Positions 1 through 6,757 of a DNA stretch of 14,360 nucleotides are shown piece after piece (position 1 is the stretch's first letter; each line of letters begins with the position of its first letter). The DNA is from Planctomycetota bacterium (GTDB taxonomy: Bacteria; Planctomycetota; Phycisphaerae; Sedimentisphaerales; Anaerohalosphaeraceae). Location: contig QNBS01000020.1 in NCBI GenBank assembly GCA_003644175.1, forward strand, positions 1-14,360. The letters run 5' to 3'. Made by a program: the position numbers and the translations under genes. The notes beneath the pieces are model-generated. The model was not told the DNA's origin. It saw nothing but the letters and a program-made list of their open reading frames with translations, and searched no databases.

Positions 1-1
1 C

Positions 2-124
2 GAAAACAAAGAGCCCACAGCGGTAGCCCCGATTGAGCCCCGGACGGAGGATGAAAAGAGAAGATACGCCAACGCTCAAATGCGCGTAAAAGCCCGAAAA
101 GAACTCCTCAAGAAAATGCAATAG
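2..124 (+). CDS. 3' end of an unidentified protein (partial)
   Basis: The left edge cuts a reading frame that runs open for 40 codons and ends with TAG at 122-124. The residues are rich in Glu, Lys, Arg, Pro and Ala, starting ENKEPTAVAP and ending KELLKKMQ. This suggests a charged, probably helical C-terminal tail after a proline-rich linker. No domain is visible, so no function is assigned. It runs in the same direction as the BamD-like gene but is separated from it by about 210 bases with a separate promoter, so the two are probably different transcription units. It could be a chance open frame, but the composition looks protein-like. Confidence 0.5.
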   Translation, partial: ENKEPTAVAPIEPRTEDEKRRYANAQMRVKARKELLKKMQ

Positions 125-149
125 GCAGAATTATACCTTTCAGGGTAGT

Positions 150-216
150 AAATTCCCGCGAGTAAAACGGTAAGTATTTATTTGAAAACACGTTACCGCG
201 AACAAAACGGGAATTT
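150..216. repeat. Nested direct and inverted repeats upstream of the BamD-like gene
   Basis: A perfect 9-bp inverted repeat (AAATTCCCG at 150-158, CGGGAATTT at 208-216) encloses two near-identical 15-mers. These are CCGCGAGTAAAACGG at 156-170 and CCGCGAACAAAACGG at 196-210, 13 of 15 identical and exactly 40 bp apart. A further inverted pair, CGGTAA (168-173) and TTACCG (193-198), lies inside. The region ends about 45 bases before the promoter at 262-289. It could be a regulator site or a degraded repeat element; no function is assigned. Confidence 0.5.
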
Positions 217-261
217 TCAATCGTGATCCGTATATTAGCAAAAAAGTGGCCCAAAGAGAGT

Positions 262-289
262 TTGCAAGATATTGGCGCGAGGTTATAAT
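262..289 (+). promoter_or_regulatory. Sigma-70-type promoter for the BamD-like gene
   Basis: TTGCAA at 262-267 and a perfect TATAAT at 284-289 are separated by 16 bp. Transcription would start near 296, leaving a leader of about 38 nt before the ATG at 334, which has GAGG at 322-325 as ribosome-binding site. This is the best consensus match between the preceding stop codon and the gene. Confidence 0.6.
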
Positions 290-333
290 GGCGGTTTAGT
301 TGAGAAATATCCCTTAAAGGCGAGGTAGTTTAG

Positions 334-1407
334 ATGTTATCTGGCAGAACGATAAGAGTCTTGTTTGCGGTGTTTGCGGTGTTGACGGCCTGCGGCAATT
401 GCCTGGTGTGTGCGGGGACTTTGCATCTCAAGGACGGCAAGGAATGGCAGGACGTCTCCGGCTCGCCCGATGGCAGGCGTCTCATGGCGGTGGCGAAGTT
501 CAAGCAGTTGATAAACTCCGGCGATGCGGAATCTGCAAATGAAGAACTGATCAAGCTCAAGGAGGCTTATCCGGAAATATCCGGTCCCGCCTTCGATGCG
601 TTTTTGGAAGCGGAAACTCTCTATGCCGACGGCAAGTGGGATAAGGCGGTTCGCAAGTATGACGAGGTGCTGAACAAGTGGTCCGGGCATTGGCTTGAAC
701 CGACGATTCTGGAACGGAAGTTTTCGATTGGGCTGGCGTTTTTGAACGGGCACAAGCGTAAGGTCCTGAAGATTCTGCCTCTATCGGCCTTTGACGAGGG
801 CGAAAAGATCATGTATGATATAGAGAACCGCGCCGGCGACGCCCCGATCTCCAGGCGCGCCTTGATTGCAATTGCAAGGGGTTATGAGAGGCGGGGTCAG
901 TTTGTTGACGCGTATTATGTCTGGGAGAACATCAATTCTCGCTGGACAAACGGCCAGTTGCCGACGATGGCCATTTTGGAGATGGCGCAGGACCAGCATT
1001 CATCGTACAAGGGGCCGGACTACGACCATACCGGGCTGAACAAGGCTAAGGACCACTATCAGGATATCAGGACACATCATCATCAGCTTGCGGCGGAGTA
1101 TGAGATAGATGAGAAACTGAAGATCATAGAGGAGCAGCTTGCTTACAAGCAATACTCGATAGGCGAATATTACGACCGAACCGGCAGCCGCCAGGCAGCC
1201 CAGTTGTATTACGAAGAGGTTCTGGATAAGTGGCCCGATACGGCTGCGGCGGAGATGGCGCAGGCGAGAATGTTAGCCTGGAACTCCGGTCTGACAGAGA
1301 TAAGGCCGGGCGAGAAGAATAAAGTGGGCCGAAGACTCTTCGATGTGGGCAATAAAATTGTCGACAGTTGGTTTGGCCTGCGTTTCTTAGGTGTCAAGGC
1401 TAAGTAG
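334..1407 (+). CDS. BamD-like TPR outer-membrane assembly protein, putative lipoprotein
   Basis: A 357-residue exported protein with tetratricopeptide-like helical repeats. The N-terminus has a basic start, a hydrophobic stretch at about residues 8-19, and a lipobox-like LTAC with Cys20, suggesting lipidation; cleavage after the later VCAG is an alternative. TPR-like segments are visible at about 50-115 (including the AETLYADGKWDKAVRKYDEV region), 172-205 and 270-305. The last (YSIGEYYDRTG, then YYEEVLDKWPDT) strongly resembles the repeat of BamD/YfiO proteins. BamD is the lipoprotein partner of BamA in inserting beta-barrel proteins into the outer membrane. The protein is longer than typical BamD, as is common in planctomycete TPR relatives. 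The ATG at 334 has GAGG 8 nt upstream and a good promoter. Its neighbour is an LptE-like lipoprotein, consistent with envelope biogenesis. A CpoB/YbgF-like TPR protein is the main alternative. Confidence 0.7.
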   Translation: MLSGRTIRVLFAVFAVLTACGNCLVCAGTLHLKDGKEWQDVSGSPDGRRLMAVAKFKQLINSGDAESANEELIKLKEAYPEISGPAFDAFLEAETLYADGKWDKAVRKYDEVLNKWSGHWLEPTILERKFSIGLAFLNGHKRKVLKILPLSAFDEGEKIMYDIENRAGDAPISRRALIAIARGYERRGQFVDAYYVWENINSRWTNGQLPTMAILEMAQDQHSSYKGPDYDHTGLNKAKDHYQDIRTHHHQLAAEYEIDEKLKIIEEQLAYKQYSIGEYYDRTGSRQAAQLYYEEVLDKWPDTAAAEMAQARMLAWNSGLTEIRPGEKNKVGRRLFDVGNKIVDSWFGLRFLGVKAK

Positions 1408-1410
1408 TTC

Positions 1411-1521
1411 CTGTTGCGGAAACAACGTTTGTCATTCCCGCGAAAGCGGGAATCCAGACTATTCGTACTGGATCCCCGCTTTCGCGGGGATGACATCGGG
1501 TATTTTTTCTTTCCGCAACAG
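1411..1521. repeat. 12-bp inverted repeats enclosing a dispersed hairpin element
   Basis: CTGTTGCGGAAA at 1411-1422 has its exact reverse complement TTTCCGCAACAG at 1510-1521. The 87 bases between contain the hairpin element at 1431-1494 and a T-rich tract at 1503-1512. The pair starts 4 bases after the BamD-like stop codon. It could be the terminal repeats of a small non-autonomous element, or an older hairpin terminator into which the inner element inserted. No flanking target-site duplication is obvious. Confidence 0.6.
1431..1494. repeat. Dispersed GC-rich palindromic repeat (CATTCCCGCGAAAGCGGG type)
   Basis: Two 27-base arms (1431-1457 and 1468-1494) form a nearly perfect stem. The only two differences are G-U compatible, and a 10-base loop separates the arms. 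The arms translate as the well-known repeat peptides HSRESGNP and IPAFAGMT, a signature of a palindromic element scattered through intergenic DNA of many unrelated bacteria. With the T-rich tract after it (1503-1512) it could also terminate transcription from the BamD-like gene. It is not a gene. Confidence 0.85.
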
Positions 1522-1626
1522 ATACATAAGTAAGTCCGCCCGGATGAAGGCGGCGGTTATAGTTAAGTTGCAGACGGTTGGGGCCGATAAATAAACCGGT
1601 ATATTTGAAACGAACAGGTGGCGGAA

Positions 1627-2160
1627 TTGAAAACCAGAATTGAAATACTCGTATGCATGTTTGCGGGCCTGACGGTCATCTGCGCAGGCCCGGGCGGCTG
1701 CGGCAAGAGCGGGCTTGGGGGCTATACCAACGACTGGTTGTACCCGCGCCAAGTAGATACGGTTTATGTTGAGATGTTCGACAGCAGGAGTTTTCGCCGT
1801 GGGCACGAATATGTGCTCACCGACGCGATCTGTAAGCGGATCGAGGTTGAGACGCCGTACAAAATCGTATCGGACAGGGATTTCGCCGACTCGGTCCTGA
1901 GCGGCCAGATAAACAGTATCGGCTCGGGTGTGCTGGCGGTGGACCGTGAGACGGGCCGTCCGCTCGAACGGGAAGTGCTGCTTCGCGTAACAGTCAATTG
2001 GAAAGACCTGGAGACGGGTGAACTCCTGATAAACAATGAAACCGTTACGGCGTCGTCTACGTATTCTGCTCAGTTAGGCCAGGATTTTGACTACTCGGCG
2101 GCGGTGGCTGCGAACCGTGCCGCCCGGAAGGTCGTAGAGCTTATGGAAGAAACGTGGTGA
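1627..2160 (+). CDS. lptE: LptE-like LPS-assembly lipoprotein
   Basis: A small exported protein of 177 residues that resembles the LptE family. LptE plugs the LptD barrel and helps deliver lipopolysaccharide to the outer leaflet of the outer membrane. The N-terminus MKTRIEILV followed by a hydrophobic run gives a signal peptide with Cys25 in PGGC as the likely lipidated residue, though the lipobox is non-canonical. The family pattern is visible after it: VDTVYVEMFDSRSFRRG, an early Ser/Arg-rich strand, then VLSGQI and LRVTVNWKDLETGELL strands, ending in a helix (AANRAARKVVELMEE). I prefer the TTG at 1627 because AGGTGG (1616-1621) lies 5 nt upstream and the signal peptide then starts MKTR. 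An in-frame GTG at 1618 lacks a ribosome-binding site. It sits between the BamD-like gene and ftsH, all on the + strand. The family has low sequence conservation, so the call rests on pattern and context. Confidence 0.7.
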   Translation: MKTRIEILVCMFAGLTVICAGPGGCGKSGLGGYTNDWLYPRQVDTVYVEMFDSRSFRRGHEYVLTDAICKRIEVETPYKIVSDRDFADSVLSGQINSIGSGVLAVDRETGRPLEREVLLRVTVNWKDLETGELLINNETVTASSTYSAQLGQDFDYSAAVAANRAARKVVELMEETW

Positions 2161-2213
2161 GGAATGTGTGTTTTGACCGGCGGCGCACGGGACGGGGGGA
2201 CGGAGGAGGGGGC

Positions 2214-2249
2214 ATGTGTTTGTTTGTTCAACTTTATTTTAGAAATTAA
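2214..2249 (+). CDS. Possible 11-residue leader peptide ahead of ftsH
   Basis: An unusually strong Shine-Dalgarno sequence (AGGAGG at 2204-2209, within a longer G-rich run) lies 4 nt before ATG at 2214. The reading frame encodes MCLFVQLYFRN and stops at TAA (2247-2249), 15 nt before the ftsH ATG and in the same frame. The ftsH start itself has only weak AGAAG (2252-2256). Ribosomes loading at the leader could re-initiate on ftsH, coupling their translation. Hydrophobic short leaders can also act as sensors. The evidence is only the initiation signal and spacing, and it could be fortuitous. Confidence 0.3.
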   Translation: MCLFVQLYFRN

Positions 2250-2264
2250 TCAGAAGCAAATTCC

Positions 2265-4253
2265 ATGACGGATAATCCCGACAAGAATCAAGAGACGCCC
2301 AGGGGCCTGAAAGGGCTCGGGCGAAAAAACCTGCCGAATTACAGGCGCAGTCCGTTCGGCTGGCTTGTGATCTTTCTCATTCTCATCAGCGCCATGATGA
2401 TGCTCAACAAGGCTACCAGGCGTGTGGAGAAGATCAGCTTCGTGCCCGATTTTATGGACTACGTCGATGCCGGCCATATCGAGAGTGTGGAGTTCCAGGT
2501 GTCTCGCGGCAGGATAGCAGGCAAGTTCAATGAAAGCGGCATGGCTGCCCGCGGCGAAGATGCGGCGGTAAGGTTTCAAGTCAACTATGACCCCGAACTG
2601 CTGCCCAGGGATTATCTTGAGCAGTTGAAAGCAAAGGGTATCAAGGCGGATGTTGTCCGGGATTACTGGGGGCCTATATTGTGGAGTTGGCTGCCTATCG
2701 TGCTGCTCGTTGGTTTCGTCTATTTTATCTTCATTCGCAACATGCGCGCCGGCGGAGGCGGTATGCTGATGAGTTTCGGTCGCAGCCGCCACAAGGTGCA
2801 AAGCCGGGAACAGAAGGTTACCTTCGAGGATGTGGCGGGTATTGACGAGGCCAAGGAAGAGGTCAGCGAGACGATAGAATTTCTGAAGAACCCCAAGAAG
2901 TTCAAGAAGATCGGCGGGCGCATCCCTCGCGGCGTTCTGCTGGTGGGTCCTCCCGGCTGCGGGAAAACGCTGCTCGCCAAGGCCATCGCGGGGGAGTCGG
3001 ATGTGCCGTTTTTCAGTATCTCGGGCAGCGATTTTGTGGAGATGTTTGTCGGCGTAGGCGCCAGCCGCGTCCGCGATCTGTTCAAGCAGGCCAAAGAGAA
3101 TTCGCCCTGTATCATCTTTCTCGATGAAATCGACGCTATCGGTCGAAAACGCGGTCCCGGTTTTGTCAGCGGAGGCCATGACGAGCGTGAGCAGACCCTT
3201 AATGCGATCCTGGTCGAGATGGACGGTTTCGATACGAACGATCAGGTGATCGTTATCGCGGCGACCAACCGCAAGGATATCCTGGACCATGCGCTGACCC
3301 GCCCGGGCAGGTTCGACAGGCAGGTCGTGGTGCCCCTGCCGGATTTGGCCGGACGTGTGGAAATACTAAAGATTCACTCCCGCAACATACAGATGAACTC
3401 GGATGTTGAATTCGAGCGGTTGGCGCGTGGAACGCCCATGTTCAGCGGCGCCGAGTTGGAGGCCTTGATTAACGAGGCGGCCATCAGCGCCAGCATGGCC
3501 AACAAGGACTATGTGGAAATGGCCGATCTCGATGAGGCGCGCGACAAGGTTCGTTGGGGCCGTGCGAAGAAGAGTCGTGTCGTCGATGAACAGGACAAGA
3601 ATATCACGGCTTTTCACGAGGCCGGCCACGCCTTCGTGCAGTCGGTGCTCGAAGATGCCGACCCGCTTCATAAGGTCAGCATTATCCCGCGCGGGCCGAT
3701 GGGAGGGGCGACCTTTGCACTGCCCGAAAAGGACCGCATGTTCTACACCAAGAGATACTGCATGGCTCAGATGCAGGTCTGTTTCGGCGGGCGAATCGCA
3801 GAGCAGATTTTCTGCGACGACATAAGCAGCGGCGCCCAGGCGGACATCAAGCAGGCGACCGGCATCGCCAGGGAGATGATTCTTACATGGGGCATGGGCG
3901 AAGAACTCGGTCCCATCGATTACGGCGGCAATATGTCGATGGAGACGTATTACCCCGGTTCCGGTCGGGAAACATCTGAAAAGACCGCCGAGTTGATCGA
4001 TAAGGAGATCAAGAAGCTGATCGACCAGGCCTATACGCAGGCACGGCATCTTATCGAAGCCAACAAGGACAAGATGGAGGCGCTTACCAGGGCGCTTTTG
4101 AAGTACGAGACGCTCGACGCCGCGGATGTGGAAGTTATCCTCAGTGGCCGCGAGTTGGACAAACCCACCGTATCAGACCTGCTGGCGATGGAACAGGCCA
4201 AGGAACAAAGCGAACAGCCTCCCCATGCCGAACCCGATGAATCGACATCATAA
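2265..4253 (+). CDS. ftsH: ATP-dependent zinc metalloprotease FtsH
   Basis: A 662-residue membrane-anchored AAA+ protease that unfolds and degrades misassembled membrane proteins and short-lived regulators (in E. coli also LpxC, linking it to LPS synthesis). Order: basic cytoplasmic N-terminus; first membrane helix about 31-48; periplasmic domain about 50-133; second helix about 137-157; glycine-rich linker; AAA+ module with Walker A GPPGCGKT (228-235), aromatic pore loop FVG (261-263), Walker B IIFLDEID (283-290), and second region of homology with arginine fingers R346 and R349; then the M41 protease domain with zinc-binding HEAGH (451-455) and third ligand D527. All catalytic residues are present and the length is normal. 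The tail is acidic and Gln/Pro-rich. The start has a weak ribosome-binding site; see the leader ORF at 2214-2249. Downstream lie hsp20 and degP, forming a run of quality-control genes. Confidence 0.97.
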   Translation: MTDNPDKNQETPRGLKGLGRKNLPNYRRSPFGWLVIFLILISAMMMLNKATRRVEKISFVPDFMDYVDAGHIESVEFQVSRGRIAGKFNESGMAARGEDAAVRFQVNYDPELLPRDYLEQLKAKGIKADVVRDYWGPILWSWLPIVLLVGFVYFIFIRNMRAGGGGMLMSFGRSRHKVQSREQKVTFEDVAGIDEAKEEVSETIEFLKNPKKFKKIGGRIPRGVLLVGPPGCGKTLLAKAIAGESDVPFFSISGSDFVEMFVGVGASRVRDLFKQAKENSPCIIFLDEIDAIGRKRGPGFVSGGHDEREQTLNAILVEMDGFDTNDQVIVIAATNRKDILDHALTRPGRFDRQVVVPLPDLAGRVEILKIHSRNIQMNSDVEFERLARGTPMFSGAELEALINEAAISASMANKDYVEMADLDEARDKVRWGRAKKSRVVDEQDKNITAFHEAGHAFVQSVLEDADPLHKVSIIPRGPMGGATFALPEKDRMFYTKRYCMAQMQVCFGGRIAEQIFCDDISSGAQADIKQATGIAREMILTWGMGEELGPIDYGGNMSMETYYPGSGRETSEKTAELIDKEIKKLIDQAYTQARHLIEANKDKMEALTRALLKYETLDAADVEVILSGRELDKPTVSDLLAMEQAKEQSEQPPHAEPDESTS

Positions 4254-4373
4254 ATCACCTGTGTAGATTGTGCGGCGGCGTGCGGCAAACTTTCACCAAT
4301 CGGCTGGATTTCAATCCTGCCAATTTGACGCCGCCCAGTGCTAATATGTCATATCCGGAAAATAATATCTCGC

Positions 4374-4414
4374 CGGCACGTCTGCCGTAACCCACTGCCG
4401 TAAAAGGCGTTACG
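4374..4414. promoter_or_regulatory. Candidate activator-binding repeats upstream of the hsp20 promoter
   Basis: A perfect inverted repeat CGGCA-N4-TGCCG occupies 4374-4387. Its right half extends into CTGCCGTAA (4382-4390), which recurs as an exact direct repeat at 4395-4403. The second copy is also the left half of CGTAA-N6-TTACG (4399-4414). These sit roughly 45-80 bases upstream of the predicted sigma-54 start site, where an enhancer-binding activator could act. Sigma-54 promoters need such an activator, but which protein would bind here is not known. Confidence 0.4.
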
Positions 4415-4430
4415 TATTCACAGCGGTTCC

Positions 4431-4446
4431 TGGCACGGTTTTTGCA
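4431..4446 (+). promoter_or_regulatory. Sigma-54 (RpoN) promoter of hsp20
   Basis: The sequence TGGCACGGTTTTTGCA matches the sigma-54 consensus TGGCACG-N4-TTGCW at every fixed position, with the invariant GG (-24) and GC (-12) correctly spaced. Transcription would start near 4457, giving an AT-rich leader of about 70 nt that ends in a strong ribosome-binding site. It is the only good promoter match in the 275-base gap before hsp20 and implies activator-dependent, ATP-driven induction. Confidence 0.8.
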
Positions 4447-4528
4447 GTGTAATAAAGTGCACCAGTTAGAGACTGTAACGTAAATTGTTTATTATTATTG
4501 TTATTGTTATTTTGAAAGGAGGTTTACC

Positions 4529-5038
4529 ATGACACTATATGAATTACTGCCCATCAGAAAAGGTCGCGGGCGTGTGCCCATCAGGAGACACGAAGCAGCG
4601 GAGCCCTTTGGCGCTCTTGAGCGGCGAGCGAGCCGGTTCTTTGAAGATTTTTTCCGCGATTTCGCTTTAGAGCCCTTTGGTGGATCCCGATACTTTAGCG
4701 GCGGTTTCGCGCCCAGTCTGAACGTTTCCGAAACCGACGATGAAGTTGTCGTATCCGCCGAGCTTCCCGGCCTCGACGAAAATGATGTTGAGGTCTCCCT
4801 TAGCGACGGAAGGTTGACAATCAAGGGCGAAAAGAAGCAGGAAGAAGAGATCAAGGACCAGGAACACTATCGCATGGAGAGGTCTTACGGCTTGTTTGAG
4901 CGTGTGGTTGAGTTGCCTTGTGAGGTGGACGAGGAAAAATCCAGCGCCGAGTTTGCCAAAGGCATCTTGACAATCAAACTGAGCAAGGTCGCCGGCGAGA
5001 AAGCAAAGGCAAAAAAGATTGAAGTCAAGGCTGGTTAG
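4529..5038 (+). CDS. Small heat-shock protein, Hsp20/alpha-crystallin family
   Basis: A 169-residue cytoplasmic holdase chaperone that binds unfolding proteins and keeps them soluble for refolding by other chaperones. The N-terminal arm (1-60) is Arg- and Phe-rich, as usual for oligomer assembly and substrate binding. The alpha-crystallin domain spans about 62-152, with the strand pattern LNVSETDDEVVVSAELPGL, then LTIKGEK, ERSYGLFERVVELP, and the signature AEFAKGILTIKL. The C-terminal KKIEVK carries the I-x-V anchor that packs between subunits. AAAGGAGG (4515-4522) lies 6 nt before the ATG. The promoter is a sigma-54 type rather than a CIRCE or sigma-32 arrangement, and a hairpin terminator follows the gene. 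Confidence 0.95.
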   Translation: MTLYELLPIRKGRGRVPIRRHEAAEPFGALERRASRFFEDFFRDFALEPFGGSRYFSGGFAPSLNVSETDDEVVVSAELPGLDENDVEVSLSDGRLTIKGEKKQEEEIKDQEHYRMERSYGLFERVVELPCEVDEEKSSAEFAKGILTIKLSKVAGEKAKAKKIEVKAG

Positions 5039-5054
5039 GACGATATCTCTTTAT

Positions 5055-5098
5055 GGCGGCGGGCTGAATGGCAGGCTCGCCGCCGACAATTTTTATTT
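5055..5098 (+). terminator. Rho-independent terminator after hsp20
   Basis: GGCGGCG (5055-5061) pairs with CGCCGCC (5078-5084), with further G-C and G-U pairs inside, followed by a T-rich tract (5090-5098). The stem ends 35 nt before the degP start codon, so it may fully separate hsp20 and degP or let part of the transcription through. No separate consensus promoter for degP was found in the gap. Confidence 0.7.
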
Positions 5099-5119
5099 GT
5101 TTACAGAAAGGCGTCGAAG

Positions 5120-6556
5120 ATGATTCCGAGAGAGTGGTCAAAAGCAAAAATCATCGTGTTGGGTATTATTGTCCTTGCGATTGCGGCTATGCCGGCGGCG
5201 GTCTCGGCCGAGAAAGGGATTGCCACATTACGGGAGACGTCCAAGGCGTTTTCGGCGGTTGCGAAGAAGGCGATACCGGCCGTGGTCTCCGTGAAGGTCG
5301 AAAAGACCATCAGGGAGGAGGGGCAATTATATCAGTCCCCCTTTGAAGATGATCTTTTTGAGCGTTTCTTTGGGCCCCGTTATCATTACCGGCGACCGCC
5401 GCGCCAACGGCAGCAGGTCGGCCAGGGTTCCGGCTTCGTCATCAGCGAAGACGGATACATACTGACCAACAACCACGTCGTCGAAGGGGCCGATAAAATT
5501 GTCGTCAGCCTTCAGGACGGCAGGAAATTTGACGACGCCAAAGTCATCGGGACCGATCCTAAATCGGATGTTGCTCTTATTAAGGTTGATGCCGAGAACC
5601 TGCCCGTGATCGAATTGGGCGATTCCGACGCCCTTGATATCGGCGAGTGGGTCATCGCCGTGGGCAGTCCCTTCGGGCTTCAGGCGACGGTAACCGTCGG
5701 CGTTGTCAGCGCCAAGAGTCGCGGCGTCGGACTTGCCGAATACGAGGACTTCATTCAGACCGACGCCGCCATCAATCCCGGCAATTCGGGCGGCCCGCTG
5801 CTGAACATCGACGGCAAGGCGATCGGGCTCAATACCGCCATATTCAGTCAGAGCGGCGGGTACATGGGCATCGGCTTTGCGATCCCGATCAACCTGGCAA
5901 GAAGCATCACCGATCAGCTCAGGAAATCAGGCAAGGTTACGCGCGGGTATCTGGGCATCCAGATGCACCCGGAGAAAATCACCCCCGAACTTGCTGAGGA
6001 GCTCGGGCTCAAAGACAACAAGGGTGTGCTGGTCACGGAAGTAATTCCCGATTCTCCAGCCGCTAAAGCGGGTCTGAAGCGACGCGACATAATTCTGGAG
6101 ATGGACGGCAAGACCGTCGAGGACTGGCAGTCGTTCCGCAATCATGTAGCGATGCTCGAACAGGGCAAAAAAGTTACCCTGACCGTATTCAGGGACGAGA
6201 AGAAGAAGGAACTCGAGGTGGAGATCGGATCGCTGGAAGAAGGCCAGATTGCTTTGGGCGTATCCGAGGTGTCCAGGAAGTTGGGCCTGCAGGTGCAGAA
6301 TCTGACCGATGAGTTGGCCACGCGTTTCGGCTATGAAGGCGCCAAGGGCGTCATCGTAACCGAGGTAACCGACAACAGTCCGGCCGACCGCGCCGGCATC
6401 GGCGCCGGCATGCTCATCATCAGCGTCAATCGCCGGGACGTCAGCACCGTCAAGGAGTTCAGCGAAGCTCTCAAAGAGTCCTCGAAGACGAAAAAGGCGC
6501 TGTTGCTGGTAAGAAATGAGCGATATGCCCAATACGTGGTGCTCAGTCTGGACTAA
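5120..6556 (+). CDS. degP: DegP/HtrA-family periplasmic serine endoprotease (Do)
   Basis: A 478-residue envelope protease and chaperone that degrades misfolded exported proteins. A signal peptide occupies about 1-30, with cleavage expected after AVSA. An LA-loop-like insert rich in Phe, Tyr and Arg (about 65-98) precedes the trypsin-like domain. The catalytic triad is complete: H119 (TNNHVVEG), D150 (KSDVALIK) and S223 (NPGNSGGPL). Two PDZ domains follow, at about 275-365 (starting with RGYLGI) and about 378-475. Two PDZ domains place it with DegP/DegQ/MucD rather than DegS. AAAGG (5107-5111) lies 8 nt before the ATG. It follows hsp20 after a terminator and converges on dnaA. Assignment to DegP versus DegQ cannot be settled by sequence reading. 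Confidence 0.95.
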   Translation: MIPREWSKAKIIVLGIIVLAIAAMPAAVSAEKGIATLRETSKAFSAVAKKAIPAVVSVKVEKTIREEGQLYQSPFEDDLFERFFGPRYHYRRPPRQRQQVGQGSGFVISEDGYILTNNHVVEGADKIVVSLQDGRKFDDAKVIGTDPKSDVALIKVDAENLPVIELGDSDALDIGEWVIAVGSPFGLQATVTVGVVSAKSRGVGLAEYEDFIQTDAAINPGNSGGPLLNIDGKAIGLNTAIFSQSGGYMGIGFAIPINLARSITDQLRKSGKVTRGYLGIQMHPEKITPELAEELGLKDNKGVLVTEVIPDSPAAKAGLKRRDIILEMDGKTVEDWQSFRNHVAMLEQGKKVTLTVFRDEKKKELEVEIGSLEEGQIALGVSEVSRKLGLQVQNLTDELATRFGYEGAKGVIVTEVTDNSPADRAGIGAGMLIISVNRRDVSTVKEFSEALKESSKTKKALLLVRNERYAQYVVLSLD

Positions 6557-6597
6557 CCGCAATCCGCACAAATAAATGCACGTCCTATTGAACGCGC

Positions 6598-6656
6598 GTA
6601 GGGGCGGCCCCATGTGGCCGCCCAAATACCGTGGGGCGGCCCCCATCTGACCGCCC
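6598..6656. repeat. 26-bp hairpin repeat, two copies (family A)
   Basis: Copy one (6598-6623) has GTAG followed by arms GGGCGGCC and GGCCGCCC around a CCATGT loop. Copy two (6631-6656) is a degenerate version with arms GGGCGG and CCGCCC. They lie in the gap between the convergent degP and dnaA genes, where the hairpins could stop transcription from either side. The same 26-bp pattern recurs at 6732-6757 and 12254-12279. Confidence 0.75.
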
Positions 6657-6688
6657 AAACCCGGGCATACGAATTTCAAATCGGAAGC

Positions 6689-6757
6689 AGGGCAACCACA
6701 TGGGGTTTTAGGGCAACCACATGGGGTTTTAGGGCAACCACATGGGGTTGCCCCTAC
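6689..6757. repeat. 21-bp tandem repeat running into a family A hairpin at the dnaA stop
   Basis: A 21-bp unit beginning AGGGCAACCACATGGGG is repeated at 6689-6709 and 6710-6730. A third copy from 6731 diverges after 19 bases and completes into a full 26-bp hairpin (6732-6757, minus-strand orientation, arms GGGCAACC and GGTTGCCC). The first two units are truncated left halves of the hairpin, as if produced by slippage. The TAG stop of dnaA (6754-6756) lies inside the GTAGGGG end of the hairpin. There are no spacers, so this is not a CRISPR array. Confidence 0.85.

Noticed and set aside
1391..1594. Plus-strand open frame containing HSRESGNP and IPAFAGMT
   Set aside because: This peptide is the known chance translation of the dispersed hairpin repeat, with no start signal.
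1568..1605. Promoter for lptE (TATATT at 1600-1605)
   Set aside because: No acceptable -35 box at 16-18 bp, and the predicted start would lie almost on the start codon.
2250..4049. Long minus-strand open frames opposite ftsH (2250-3290, 2720-3115 and 3366-4049)
   Set aside because: They are antisense to an unmistakable FtsH with all motifs, show no domain pattern, and are expected by chance in GC-rich coding DNA.
4274..4335. Possible ftsH terminators: GGCGGCGT/ACGCCGCC arms and the hairpin at 4302-4321
   Set aside because: The first pair has a 46-base loop, the second has a mismatch and no T tract, so neither is a convincing terminator. The rest of the 4254-4370 gap shows nothing else.
6689..6757. 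CRISPR array
   Set aside because: Units are directly adjacent 21-mers without unique spacers, and they derive from the local hairpin repeat.
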